Source of the DNA: an uncultured Eubacteriales bacterium
Lineage (GTDB): Bacteria; Bacillota; Clostridia; Christensenellales; Aristaeellaceae
Direction: 5' to 3'
Length of the DNA: 64,000 nucleotides
NCBI GenBank assembly: GCA_902765395.1
Contig: CACWZP010000001.1
Span: forward strand, 157,583 to 221,582
Part shown: one piece after another, positions 1 through 8,189 of the stretch
How positions within the stretch are numbered: the first letter of the stretch is position 1
Layout of the letters: each line of letters opens with the position of its first letter
Notes under the pieces: generated by a model
The model's database searches: none
Seen by the model: only the letters and a program-made list of their open reading frames with translations
What the model was told of the DNA's origin: nothing
Program-made: the position numbers and the translations under genes

Positions 1-10
1 GTCGCGCATA

Positions 11-328
11 TCACTTGGTAATCAGGTCGAGGATTTCCTTGGCGAACATTATGATGACGCCGCCCGCCAGCGTCATAAAGCCGTTGGCGCGCTGGCTGGG
101 GTCATGGCCCTTCAGGGACAGGCCGATCTGCACAATGCCGAAGCCCAGCAGGATCAGGCCTATGGCCCGGATGACGCTGAACATGAACGTGGACAGGTTA
201 TTGATGACCGAGATGGGGTTGTCCGCAGCGTAGGCGGTCATGCCGCACATACAGGCCAGCATGATGGAGAAGGCGCACCAGGCCCGGAAGCTCCGGCTGG
301 AAAGCGCCTTGTACAGAGAGTTCTTCAT
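11..328 (-). CDS. Maff2-family pilin-like conjugation protein
   Basis: This 105-residue protein has an N-terminal signal-like segment (about residues 14-35, ending near AYAAD) and two further hydrophobic stretches (about 45-70 and 83-100). That is the layout of VirB2/TrbC pilins and of the Maff2 family found next to VirD4 in Bacillota ICEs. It starts at an ATG preceded by an AAGGAG site and lies 13 bp downstream of the coupling-protein gene, so the two are likely co-transcribed. By family it would form or anchor part of the mating channel in the membrane; this is inferred from similarity and position. The rest of the transfer operon should continue past position 1. Confidence 0.72.
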   Translation of the reverse strand: MKNSLYKALSSRSFRAWCAFSIMLACMCGMTAYAADNPISVINNLSTFMFSVIRAIGLILLGFGIVQIGLSLKGHDPSQRANGFMTLAGGVIIMFAKEILDLITK

Positions 329-341
329 AGTCGTGATCTCC

Positions 342-2177
342 TTACAGATTGTTCGTGTAGATATGTTCGTTTTGCTCGTCCGGGGACTCGAAGTAGTCGA
401 TCTGTCCGGTCAGCAGACCCGCCAGCTCGTCGCCGTCCAGCAGGGTGTAATCCTCGGTGCGGCTGGCATCGAAGGAAACCTCGCGCTCCACGCCGTCCAG
501 CCCGTCGTGGTTGTAGGGCTTCCCGCCGCCGTCCGGCGTATATTTGATGTTCGGGTGCTTTGTCAGGTCGAACTTCTCGTCCACGATGGGACGTTCGCCG
601 CGAATAAAGAGAAGCGCGTAGCGGTTGTCCAGCATGCGCACTTCATCCGAGGTTAGCAGCTCGCGGCCCGTCTGCTGATAGTTGTCGGAGTAGCTGCCGT
701 TCTTGCCCTTGTTCAGGCCGTGGGTGGTGGTGTCGATGGTGCCCTTGCCCATCAGCTTGGAGACGTATTCATGGGTGGACTGTTCGTTGCCTCCGAGGTA
801 GACGAAGGTATCACAGTTGCCCACCAGGGATTCCCAGCTGTCCTTGAACAGCGCCTTCAGCTGGGCCATGTTCTGGATGATGATGGACACGGAGATTTCT
901 CGGCTGCGCATGGTGGCCAGCAGCTTTTCAAAATCGTCCGGCAGGGCGACGTTGGCGAACTCGTCCATCAGGAAATGCACATGGACCGGCAGCCTGCCGC
1001 CGTACTTCCTGTCGGCCAGGTTGTAGAGCTGCTGGAAGGTCTGGGTGTAGAACATTCCGATCAGGTAGTTGAAGGAGGTGTCGTTGTCGGGGATGCAGCA
1101 ATACACCACGGTCTTCCGTTCGCCGATGGAGGGTATGTCCATCTCGTCGAAGTCCGTCATGCGCGTCACCTGGGACAGGTTGAAGGTCGCCAGACGCACG
1201 CCCACGGACACGAGGATGGACTTCGCCGTTTTGCCCGCCGCCATTTTGAATATGCGGTATTGCTTCACGGCGATGTGGTCGGGGTCGCGCATTTCCAGAT
1301 TCTGGAAGAGGATGTCGAGGTCGCTCATGTAATTCTTTTCATCCTCCTTGACATCCGCGGCTTGCAGCATCTCCATGACCGTCGCAAAGTTGCGCTCGTT
1401 CTTGGGCGCGCAGTGAACGAGAAACAGGATCAGGGCTTCCAACAGCGCCGTCTCCGACTTCTCCCAGAAGGGGTCGTTGTTGCTGGCGTTCTTCGGCGTG
1501 GTGTTCTTGATGAGGTTCGTCACCAGCCGAAGCACGTCGTTGTCCGATTCGATATACTCCAGGGGATTGTAGCACCAGGATTGGTTCATGTTGATGAGGT
1601 CGATCACCTTCACGTCGTAGCCGAGGCGCTTCATCAGCTCGCCGGTGTCCCGGCAGATCTCGCCCTTCGGGTCGGTGATGATGAAGGAGGTGTTGCCCTG
1701 GAGCACGTTGGGCTTGGCGTAGAAGCGGGTCTTGCCAGCGCCGGAGCCGCCGACGATCAGCACGTTCAGGTTGCGGCGGTGGATGTGGCTATCCAGGCCG
1801 AGGCGCACGCTGTTGGTCAGCAGGATGTTTTCGGCCGGGTCGCTGCCGGCGTATTTCTTGTTGACCTGCTTTGCATCTCCCCAGCGAGCCGAGCCGTATT
1901 CCTCCAGCGGCTTCACCCTGCGCCTTGAAGCTGCCCAAGCCAGGACGGACACGGCGTAGGTGCCGCACAGCAGAAACAGCATCTTGGGGGTCTTGTCCAC
2001 CCAGCGGACGCTGAACGGCTGTGCCATCGCCGCGTTGAGGCCTTCCAGCAGTCCGGACAGGCCCACGTCCTCCGTCACAAGCGGCGCGACCAGCAGTGCC
2101 AGCCACGCCACCAGCAGGAGGCCCGCGACCATCAGGATGACGGTGGCCTTGTCGAGGGTTCCCACTTGTTTGGGCAT
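342..2177 (-). CDS. virD4: VirD4/TraG-family type IV coupling protein
   Basis: A protein of about 611 residues with two N-terminal membrane segments (about 12-35 and 65-85). A Walker A motif (GGSGAGKT, near residue 141) and a Walker B-type motif (HFLMDEFANV, near residue 405) follow. This is the architecture of TraG/VirD4 hexameric ATPases, which bring the relaxase-DNA complex to the conjugation channel. The first possible start is a TTG, but the adjacent ATG overlaps the upstream stop codon (TGATG) and is preferred. The acidic, Tyr/Glu-rich C-terminus is typical of the Gram-positive group. Its partner PcfB is encoded just upstream, matching the pcfB-pcfC order of pCF10-like systems. Confidence 0.93.
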   Translation of the reverse strand: MPKQVGTLDKATVILMVAGLLLVAWLALLVAPLVTEDVGLSGLLEGLNAAMAQPFSVRWVDKTPKMLFLLCGTYAVSVLAWAASRRRVKPLEEYGSARWGDAKQVNKKYAGSDPAENILLTNSVRLGLDSHIHRRNLNVLIVGGSGAGKTRFYAKPNVLQGNTSFIITDPKGEICRDTGELMKRLGYDVKVIDLINMNQSWCYNPLEYIESDNDVLRLVTNLIKNTTPKNASNNDPFWEKSETALLEALILFLVHCAPKNERNFATVMEMLQAADVKEDEKNYMSDLDILFQNLEMRDPDHIAVKQYRIFKMAAGKTAKSILVSVGVRLATFNLSQVTRMTDFDEMDIPSIGERKTVVYCCIPDNDTSFNYLIGMFYTQTFQQLYNLADRKYGGRLPVHVHFLMDEFANVALPDDFEKLLATMRSREISVSIIIQNMAQLKALFKDSWESLVGNCDTFVYLGGNEQSTHEYVSKLMGKGTIDTTTHGLNKGKNGSYSDNYQQTGRELLTSDEVRMLDNRYALLFIRGERPIVDEKFDLTKHPNIKYTPDGGGKPYNHDGLDGVEREVSFDASRTEDYTLLDGDELAGLLTGQIDYFESPDEQNEHIYTNNL

Positions 2178-2377
2178 CAACGGGCGTCACCCCGACTGAC
2201 GCTTCGCCGCTTCTCCTTTCTGGTCGGCGCCTCAATGGTCTTGATCAGCAGTTCGTCAATGATGTCCGTGGTGTAGCCCTCGGAGAGCTTGGCGGTTCGG
2301 TAGTCGTTCAGAGCGTTGATGACGACGCCCTGTTCGTGTTCGTCTATTTCGAGGATCAATTTGTCATCCCGAAACAA
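2177..2377 (-). CDS. Small DUF5720-like ICE protein
   Basis: A 66-residue protein starting at a TTG, six bases downstream of a strong GAGGTGATG ribosome site that overlaps the stop of the pcfB-like gene. It reads FRDDKLILEIDEHEQG... and ends in a basic segment. Longer open frames exist upstream, but they only shadow the PcfB gene. It looks like the small DUF5720 proteins that sit between PcfB and VirD4 in clostridial ICEs; the family assignment is from memory of that pattern. Function is unknown. Its stop overlaps the VirD4 start, so translation is probably coupled. Confidence 0.62.
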   Translation of the reverse strand: MFRDDKLILEIDEHEQGVVINALNDYRTAKLSEGYTTDIIDELLIKTIEAPTRKEKRRSVSRGDAR

Positions 2378-2381
2378 AGCA

Positions 2382-3029
2382 TCACCTCGTTTGATTGTTC
2401 GTGCGGGGCATGGGGGAGCGTGGCGTCCGCGACGGCACGGAGGGCTGTGCATCGCCCGCCAGTCGCGCATTGCGCAGCTCGCGCAGCTGGGCGCGCACGG
2501 AGGGCAGCTCATCGCTTCCAGCCTCGCGCGCGTGCGAGGGCCTCCCGGACGGAGTATAATCCCTCGCCGCCCTCGTAGGGTTTCCGCCCACACCATGCTC
2601 CTGCTGGTTCTCTCTGCGCTCCCGCTGAATCTCGCTCCTGATATGGGCGACGTCGGGATGCTCGGAGATCGCCAGGCGGTCAAAGATACGGTTGACGCGG
2701 GCGGCATCGTCGGCGCGGAACATGATGTCACAGGTTCCGTCCGCTCGCTGCTTGTCCCGGATGGCGACAAACATCACGCCGTACTTCTTCGCCATGTCGT
2801 TGAAGTAGGGGATTTCATCCACCTTGATGCGTTGCACAGTCAGCGGGCTGCCGTCCGCGATCATGCGCTTCAGGGTGGTCTTGCCCTTGCTGGGGCCGCC
2901 CTCCTTCAAGGCGTTGGCGAGATACACGGCAAGATTCTTTGCCGCGCTGCCGGACAAACGAAGCACCACTTCGCCGCCCTTGAATGCGTAGGATACCATC
3001 TGATCAGCGGCTTCACCGCCGTTCATCAT
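2382..3029 (-). CDS. PcfB-family (DUF3801) conjugation accessory protein
   Basis: A 215-residue protein whose first 130 residues match the PcfB/DUF3801 pattern: a GG-containing start, a helix with VVLRLSGSAAKNLAVYLANAL, then KTTLKRMI and FNDMAKKYGVMFVAI. The C-terminal third is basic and Ser/Pro/Arg-rich, probably disordered. PcfB in pCF10 helps deliver the relaxosome to the coupling protein; the same role is inferred here because VirD4 lies two genes downstream. The start chosen is the ATG eight bases after AAGGACGG, rather than the upstream GTG. Confidence 0.82.
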   Translation of the reverse strand: MMNGGEAADQMVSYAFKGGEVVLRLSGSAAKNLAVYLANALKEGGPSKGKTTLKRMIADGSPLTVQRIKVDEIPYFNDMAKKYGVMFVAIRDKQRADGTCDIMFRADDAARVNRIFDRLAISEHPDVAHIRSEIQRERRENQQEHGVGGNPTRAARDYTPSGRPSHAREAGSDELPSVRAQLRELRNARLAGDAQPSVPSRTPRSPMPRTNNQTR

Positions 3030-3121
3030 GGGGATCACCGTCCTTTATGCTTTGAATTATTGCCGCGCTGGCTGGGCGGCCCTCGGATGACATATCCCAT
3101 TGCGAAATGTTGACCTCCGTT

Positions 3122-4006
3122 TCAATAAGGGATATTCAGATAGTCCAACACTGGCATGAGGCCCAGCCCGCCCTCCGATAGAGGCTTCATGGCATATTCG
3201 TACTGCTTCGGATGCAGGCGCTTCAATCGCTCGTAGCGGGATTCCGTGCCCTTCCTCCGACGCATACACTGTCCCAGCGGGCAGGCATAGCAGCCGGTGC
3301 GCTGCTCCATCGTGGTGGCGAGGTGGCCCTTCCTGTCCTCGACGATTTCGCCGTAGATGTCCTTCGCATAGGGGATGCCGGTTTCCTTGATATAGCGCAG
3401 CACGTCCTGTCCCGTCCAGAATCCAAGCGGCATAGATCGGGGCTTGCGGCTCTTATAGGCGTTGCAGCCGGTGTGGAGATAGGCCACGGTGCGGCGCTCA
3501 CTCTCAGAGGCAAGCATCCCGATAAAGGGCTTGCGCTCTTTCTCGATCTCAGCGAGGGGTCTCACCTTCAATTCGTGGCAGCACTGATCGCTGATGGCGA
3601 AGTCCGCGGACAGTATCCGTTTCCATCGTCCATGTCGCTGGGCGTACCATTCGGAGGGCGTGCCGTCCGGCCTCTGCCCGTCGAAGCGTCGAATGGCCCA
3701 AACGCTTCCGTGGCGGGCATAGTAGGCGGTTCGGGAGATGTCCTTGCTGATTACGGGGTAGCCGTATTCCATGAACACCTGGGCTGGCGTCATGGCGGGG
3801 GTGATTTCGCGGATGTTGGGCAAGGTGCGCACAAAGCGCACGATTTCGGGAAACTCCATCCGCGTGTTGACGAAGATGCCGGGGACATCGGGATACAGGC
3901 CGTGGATCAGGTCATACATCACCGTGGAGTCGATACCGCCCGACACTGAGGCATATACCATGCCGTCCCAGTATTCGTACCAATCCCGGATGCGCCGTTG
4001 GGACAT
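3122..4006 (-). CDS. PAPS reductase-like PP-loop protein of the ICE
   Basis: The protein has the PP-loop signature SGGIDSTV (about residues 23-30) of the adenine-nucleotide alpha-hydrolase superfamily that includes PAPS reductases and DndC. A Cys cluster (TGCYACPLGQC, about 240-250) could bind a metal or an iron-sulfur cluster. Members are common in Bacillota mobile elements next to relaxase genes and are often paired with ParB-like proteins; a ParB-like gene occurs at 31,362-32,276. The true start is uncertain: an in-frame segment encoding QSLPLEAKI, typical of the family N-terminus, lies upstream of this ATG, but its only nearby start is a CTG at 4063. Substrate unknown. Confidence 0.75.
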   Translation of the reverse strand: MSQRRIRDWYEYWDGMVYASVSGGIDSTVMYDLIHGLYPDVPGIFVNTRMEFPEIVRFVRTLPNIREITPAMTPAQVFMEYGYPVISKDISRTAYYARHGSVWAIRRFDGQRPDGTPSEWYAQRHGRWKRILSADFAISDQCCHELKVRPLAEIEKERKPFIGMLASESERRTVAYLHTGCNAYKSRKPRSMPLGFWTGQDVLRYIKETGIPYAKDIYGEIVEDRKGHLATTMEQRTGCYACPLGQCMRRRKGTESRYERLKRLHPKQYEYAMKPLSEGGLGLMPVLDYLNIPY

Positions 4007-4074
4007 GATTATCTTCGCCTCCAGCGGCAGGGATTGTCTCTGTCTCAGTTCATATAATTCCAGTATCCATTTCC

Positions 4075-4106
4075 TCCAAAAATGGAAATGCCCGCACAGG
4101 TGCGGG
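4075..4106 (-). terminator. Hairpin terminator after the ICE relaxase
   Basis: A 7-bp stem (CCCGCAC / GTGCGGG, 4091-4106) begins right after the relaxase stop codon. On the minus strand it is followed by a T-rich run (CATTTCCATTTTT). It may separate the relaxase operon from the PAPS-reductase-like gene. The loop is very tight, so one or two inner pairs probably open. Confidence 0.5.
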
Positions 4107-4107
4107 T

Positions 4108-5478
4108 TTATCGGATGGGCTGGCGCGGCTTGGCCGGCTCTCCCTTGCTATTCAGTTGTCGTTCGGCTTCGCGCATCACGGCGCGCTTTTTTTCAAGCTG
4201 TCGGGAATCCTCCTCCACCTTTCCGCACAGCCAGACTTCTCTGCGCAGCGTCTTCAGCTGGTCGCGGATATGCGCCAGGGAAGCCTCTGCGTCCGGGCTG
4301 GCCCTGTCCCTTTGCAGTGTCCTGCGCTTGGCGCAGAGGTAGCCGATCATCTCCCGGCATTCATCGCGGTGAGCGTGAAGCTGCTCGTAGGTTTCAATGC
4401 GGTTTGTTACCAGCAGTCGGGTCATTTCATCCCGCATTTTCAGCTTGTACAGATCCTCCCGCAGCAGATAATGAGCGCGCTTGGAGCCAGTGCGCCGCCG
4501 TTTGATATTGCCCATACGGTAGGCATACCAGAGGTACAGTGCCATCAGGCCGCGCACCTTCTTTTTGCGCACCTTTCGGAAGGAGCCGGCAAAGCGGGCG
4601 CGATAGACCTTCGGAACAGCTGGTTCCGCTTTCTGCGGGGCGGGGATTTTGGCTGGATCGTTACACAGGATGCGCTGACGGATGGCTTCTTCGGTGTACT
4701 CATCGCCCAGTCTGCGCAGACGGGTGAATCGTTCCTTGCCGGGCGGTCGCACCGCCATGTGCTTTACGCCGGTCTTGACCTCGTAGCCCCTCTCCCGTAG
4801 CAGCCTGACAAACTGCTCAAAGGAGAGGCTTCTGGCCAGTGCCTCGTCCACGTCCTGCCTGATGGCGCTGCACCAGGTCGGCTGGCCGCTGCGCTCCGCC
4901 TGCCATTCGGCGTATGCCTGCCGTCGCTTACCTATGTCGTCCGGGGGAATGACGGACAGGCCGTACTTCCGGCAAAGGTCGTCGGAAACCTCGCGCAGTT
5001 CCGTATAGTAGCTCTTCTGGCTGCTGTGATACTTGTGCCCGTCCACACAGTTTACCGAGTTCAGCACGATATGGTTGTGGATATGCGCGTGATCCAGGTG
5101 CGTGCCCACGACGGCTTCGAAGCCTGGAAAGCACTTCTCCACGAACTCCACACCGATGCGGTGGGCCAGATCAGGCGTGATTTCGCCGGGCTTGAAGGAC
5201 TGGACGACGTGGAAGCCCTGAATCCCGTCCGTCTTGCCCCAGCGTTCCTTGGTGACCTTCATTTCCCGCCATGCTGTCTCCACGCTGTCCAGGTTGATCG
5301 CTGTCTGGTACAGCTTGGTCGTGCCCTTCTCCGGGTTCAGCGCGTAGGCAATGTTCCGCGTCATGCTGGCATCCTCGGCCCTCTGAGCGTTGTAGGCGGT
5401 CTTGACGGGATTGACGGCGTAGTTTACCGTCCTGTCCATGCGAGTATGGCGTATGGAGCCGATCCATGTGTAGGCCAT
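4108..5478 (-). CDS. MOBP-type relaxase of the ICE
   Basis: A 456-residue relaxase. The N-terminal half carries the metal-binding histidine motif HLDHAHIHNHIVLNS (about residues 126-140), the hallmark of MobA/VirD2 relaxases. The catalytic tyrosine is expected near the N-terminus, where several Tyr residues occur. The C-terminal half is very basic (RRRTGSKRAHYLLRED and similar), as expected for DNA binding. It would nick the ICE at oriT and pilot the strand through VirD4. The MobC gene ends one base upstream, giving a mobC-relaxase operon. Confidence 0.93.
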   Translation of the reverse strand: MAYTWIGSIRHTRMDRTVNYAVNPVKTAYNAQRAEDASMTRNIAYALNPEKGTTKLYQTAINLDSVETAWREMKVTKERWGKTDGIQGFHVVQSFKPGEITPDLAHRIGVEFVEKCFPGFEAVVGTHLDHAHIHNHIVLNSVNCVDGHKYHSSQKSYYTELREVSDDLCRKYGLSVIPPDDIGKRRQAYAEWQAERSGQPTWCSAIRQDVDEALARSLSFEQFVRLLRERGYEVKTGVKHMAVRPPGKERFTRLRRLGDEYTEEAIRQRILCNDPAKIPAPQKAEPAVPKVYRARFAGSFRKVRKKKVRGLMALYLWYAYRMGNIKRRRTGSKRAHYLLREDLYKLKMRDEMTRLLVTNRIETYEQLHAHRDECREMIGYLCAKRRTLQRDRASPDAEASLAHIRDQLKTLRREVWLCGKVEEDSRQLEKKRAVMREAERQLNSKGEPAKPRQPIR

Positions 5479-5787
5479 TTACGTCAGCTTCTTCACTTCC
5501 GACAGCAGCTCTTTGTAGGTCTGCCTGAGCTCGTCCACATGGTCGGCGCTGACGCCGCCGCGTTCCAGCGCGTCCTGCGCCACGGCGGCCAGCAGATGGC
5601 CTTGCTTGCGCACTTCCTTCAGCAGATCCACGCAGTCCTGCTGGGGACGCTCCCTGACCTCCCGGCCTATCACCAGCTTGCGGACGTAGACCTCCCTGGA
5701 CAGCCCGCTTTTCTCCACCTGCTTCTTCAGATGGTGCATCTCATCGTTGTTCAGCCTCAGAATGAAAGCGTGTTCCCGCTTCCTCAA
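5479..5787 (-). CDS. mobC: MobC-like relaxosome accessory protein
   Basis: A 102-residue protein starting at TTG, nine bases after GAGGTG. The first 45 residues fit a ribbon-helix-helix fold (FILRLNNDEMHHLKKQVEKSGLSREVYVRKLVIG), and the rest is a predicted coiled helix. This matches MobC proteins, which bind oriT and help the relaxase open the DNA. It is directly followed by the relaxase gene. Confidence 0.82.
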   Translation of the reverse strand: MRKREHAFILRLNNDEMHHLKKQVEKSGLSREVYVRKLVIGREVRERPQQDCVDLLKEVRKQGHLLAAVAQDALERGGVSADHVDELRQTYKELLSEVKKLT

Positions 5788-5818
5788 TGTGTATCACCTC
5801 GAAAATGGTATTGTTCAT
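5741..5818 (-). CDS. Possible 25-residue leader ORF overlapping mobC
   Basis: An ATG follows an unusually good ribosome site (AAGGAGGTG, nine-base spacing) and opens a 25-codon frame (MNNTIFEVIHIEEAGTRF...) that overlaps the mobC start in another frame. The mobC ribosome site lies inside it. It may exist only to open the message and couple mobC translation. There is no evidence beyond the ribosome site and layout. Confidence 0.3.
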   Translation of the reverse strand: MNNTIFEVIHIEEAGTRFHSEAEQR

Positions 5819-5842
5819 ATCTCACTTCACCTCCTTGGCATG

Positions 5843-5870
5843 AAAAAAGCGCCTGCCGAAACAAGCGCTT
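5843..5870 (-). terminator. Rho-independent terminator after AbiEii
   Basis: A stem-loop with AAGCGC/GCGCTT arms (about 5847-5870) is followed on the minus strand by six T residues. It lies 22 bp after the stop of the AbiEii-like gene and would end the abiE transcript before mobC. Confidence 0.72.
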
Positions 5871-5891
5871 GTCTTATAAATTTGTCGCTAC

Positions 5892-6734
5892 TCAACCTTG
5901 GATTTGGCTCTTCTCCTTCAGAAGCCTAACACTGTCATTCACTTTTTCCCATGCCAAATCCCCGACGAAGTAGTTATCCTGCCGGTATTTTTCCCACATT
6001 TCTCGCATAACAGGATCGGACTTAACCGCATCAAGAATCGAATCGAACCTCGGAATCATCTGTGTTGTCTCACGCTTTATGCTGGTCGCCATAAAAGCAT
6101 CATGGAGGACCTCATAATCTATGGTTTCCTGTTCCGTCAGGATATAGATGTCATAGAAATCCCTCATTCTGGTGTTGGCAGTTTCCCGCGCCATGATGGT
6201 TTCCAGCTTCTCGCCGAGCAAGGTTTCCAAATTGTATGTCCAGATGGAGATGGAGCGATCATCAAACATCAGTTTATAGGAATACTCCACAGCTTGAGGC
6301 GTGATAACATCCCCGGTTGAGATGTCAATCTTTATCGTCTGACGCAGCTTTTCCAACGTCGCTTCAAGCATAAACCGAATGCCGGGATAATCGTGCCCTT
6401 CCATGATATCCGAGACCTTCGTAATTGCAAAGGACATACCATCCGGAACATCAATTTGGATGATGTCCTCGACAACCTTCCTCGCGTTCTCCATGGTCAG
6501 AGGAAGCGATTTCACTGTAGTGTCGATGTCCATCGTGGCTCTGGTTTCCAGTCCCACGACAGCCGCGACGAGCATTCCGCCTTTCAGGATGAAATTGTTT
6601 CGATACTGTGAAAGCGCCACCCGTTCCAGGAATCGCTCCATGACAAAATTGCGGATCAATACCCTTGCGCGGTCATTGTCTCCTCCGGACAAATTGCGAA
6701 TCTTCGCTTTGAGCTGAGTAGCTGTTTTGATCAT
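5892..6734 (-). CDS. abiEii: AbiEii-family nucleotidyltransferase toxin
   Basis: A 280-residue protein of the AbiEii / nucleotidyltransferase family. It shows the GG-containing segment ILKGGMLVAAVVGLETRATMD (split here: FILKGGML about residue 49, ATMDIDTTVK about residue 66), where the D-x-D pair is the metal-binding motif. A later block (TLLGEKLETIMARETANTRMRDFYD) carries the conserved Lys and Arg/Asp positions of the family. It is the toxin half of type IV system AbiE, which causes growth arrest and phage abortive infection and also stabilises ICEs. Its start overlaps the AbiEi stop (ATGA). Confidence 0.9.
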   Translation of the reverse strand: MIKTATQLKAKIRNLSGGDNDRARVLIRNFVMERFLERVALSQYRNNFILKGGMLVAAVVGLETRATMDIDTTVKSLPLTMENARKVVEDIIQIDVPDGMSFAITKVSDIMEGHDYPGIRFMLEATLEKLRQTIKIDISTGDVITPQAVEYSYKLMFDDRSISIWTYNLETLLGEKLETIMARETANTRMRDFYDIYILTEQETIDYEVLHDAFMATSIKRETTQMIPRFDSILDAVKSDPVMREMWEKYRQDNYFVGDLAWEKVNDSVRLLKEKSQIQG

Positions 6735-7324
6735 AACATGACCTCCGTATAAGTCCTCACAATATCTTCGATGCCGAAAGCCCTCGCATAGCTGATCAGG
6801 TTTCCGAGGTTCTTTCCCTTGCTGCTCATGTACTCTTTCATGGCGGTTTGGAAGGTTTGGATTTCAATTTCCTTTTTGCTTCGGATGATGTCGCAGATGG
6901 TCCTTTCCCTGTCATAAACAGAAACTTCATTTCCAAAACCGGTGTTCACTCTCGAAAGGCCAATGCCATACCATTCCAGCTTTGTGTGAATGACGCGCAC
7001 ATTCTGTTTGACAATGTGGGAAGCATTGTAGTCCTTCGGAACGGTTACTGTAGTCATTGTTGGTTCTCTATCCATCAAACCATGAAGATAGAGGGCGCTC
7101 TCATGCGAGAATACGACGCGGCTGTTTCTGAGATAAAGAAGATAATAGGTGTCAGGCCACGCTTCATCCGTCATATAAACGCCGTGAGCCACGCGTTCCA
7201 GCCCGCGCTCTGAGACATATCTTGCCAACGTCAGCTTTGAAATGTTGTGCTCCAGAGCGGTGGAGGTTTGAAGATAACCGTTTCCTTCTTCCACAAGCTG
7301 ATCCAGCAGTTCAATCTTTCCCAT
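6731..7324 (-). CDS. abiEi: AbiEi-family antitoxin and autorepressor
   Basis: A 197-residue protein with an N-terminal winged-helix region (LLDQLVEEGNGYLQTSTALE, then LARYVSERGLERVAHGVYM), the AbiEi antitoxin signature, followed by a C-terminal domain (SHESALYLHGLMDREP). The start chosen is the ATG six bases after GAGGTG; a GTG 18 bases upstream is also possible. AbiEi proteins bind inverted repeats in their own promoter, and a perfect pair of 16-bp inverted repeats lies directly upstream. It would repress the operon and neutralise AbiEii. Confidence 0.88.
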   Translation of the reverse strand: MGKIELLDQLVEEGNGYLQTSTALEHNISKLTLARYVSERGLERVAHGVYMTDEAWPDTYYLLYLRNSRVVFSHESALYLHGLMDREPTMTTVTVPKDYNASHIVKQNVRVIHTKLEWYGIGLSRVNTGFGNEVSVYDRERTICDIIRSKKEIEIQTFQTAMKEYMSSKGKNLGNLISYARAFGIEDIVRTYTEVML

Positions 7325-7343
7325 CTGCCTCACCTCGCTCACA

Positions 7344-7392
7344 GTTTACTTTCTCGCCACCTATAATAGCATAGAATGGCGAGAAAGTAAAC
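7344..7392 (-). promoter_or_regulatory. abiE promoter between perfect 16-bp inverted repeats
   Basis: The arms 7344-7359 and 7377-7392 are perfect 16-bp inverted repeats (GTTTACTTTCTCGCCA) separated by 17 bp. On the minus strand a promoter fits inside: -35 TTTACT (7391-7386), a 17-bp gap, and -10 TATTAT (7368-7363). The repeats therefore cover the -35 and the transcription start, as expected for an AbiEi operator. Confidence 0.82.
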
Positions 7393-7463
7393 CCCTGCCA
7401 TGAGATTATCGACGATTTTCATCGACGCGCATATAGTGTTTCCATCACTTGTGGCAATATGAT

Positions 7464-8189
7464 TCATTGTGAATCGCCCTTGTTTTTCTTCGCCTTCGCC
7501 ATCGCAAGAACAGTAGCAATATCCGTTTCTCGCACCTGATCGGGCTGTCTTTCCTGAAAGTTAAGCAGTATGGCTTCCGCTTCGGATTCCGAGGCGCGGC
7601 ATCTCTCATACAGAGCGGAGGCATCCGGCGTGTTCAGTGCGGATTTCACCAAATCTATGGTATCTGCCGAGATACGGTCCCAGGAGCCGTACAATTCCCG
7701 AACGGCACGGTCGATACGGTCAAATGTCAGCGGCGCGTTCTTCCGCTGATGCTCGCCGATAATCCCCACGATGTCGGACAGATCGTTCTTGTACTGCCGC
7801 GCCGACATCATCTTCATGGCGACAAGGTATTCCGCGGTCACGGTACGGACTGTGACGACGCCATAGAAGCTCTTGTAGTATTGAGAGTATTGCACCAGCT
7901 TCGGGGAATAGGAGGCCGTCTTGCGAAAGTCCTCGTTCAGCCAGCCATTCGGGAGATTAAATTCATCGCCCACGGCACGGATGGCATCCTTCATCACCGA
8001 CGAGGCCGTGATGATGGCATCGATGTCATAGGTGGCTTCCCTGAAGCCGTAGTCCGCGAGAACGGCTGCACCGCCGATCAGTATGATCTCCGCGGGCGTA
8101 TTCCTGCCACCCAGTTTCCTGTAGGCTTTGGCAAGCGCCTTCATGTACTGGTCGATGTTTTCCGTCGTAAAGCGCACATCAGACGACAT
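7464..8189 (-). CDS. DUF6036-like nucleotidyltransferase
   Basis: About 241 residues. The segment PAEIILIGGAAVLADYGFREATYDIDAI (GGAAVLADYG near residue 30, TYDIDA near 45) is a minimal nucleotidyltransferase motif with GG and D-x-D. It resembles DUF6036 and AbiEii-type enzymes. The start is the ATG four bases after GAGGTG, overlapping the end of the upstream HTH gene by 11 bp. The pair (regulator first, enzyme second, tight overlap) has the same layout as AbiE, so a second toxin-antitoxin module is inferred. It has not been shown to be toxic. Confidence 0.7.
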   Translation of the reverse strand: MSSDVRFTTENIDQYMKALAKAYRKLGGRNTPAEIILIGGAAVLADYGFREATYDIDAIITASSVMKDAIRAVGDEFNLPNGWLNEDFRKTASYSPKLVQYSQYYKSFYGVVTVRTVTAEYLVAMKMMSARQYKNDLSDIVGIIGEHQRKNAPLTFDRIDRAVRELYGSWDRISADTIDLVKSALNTPDASALYERCRASESEAEAILLNFQERQPDQVRETDIATVLAMAKAKKNKGDSQ

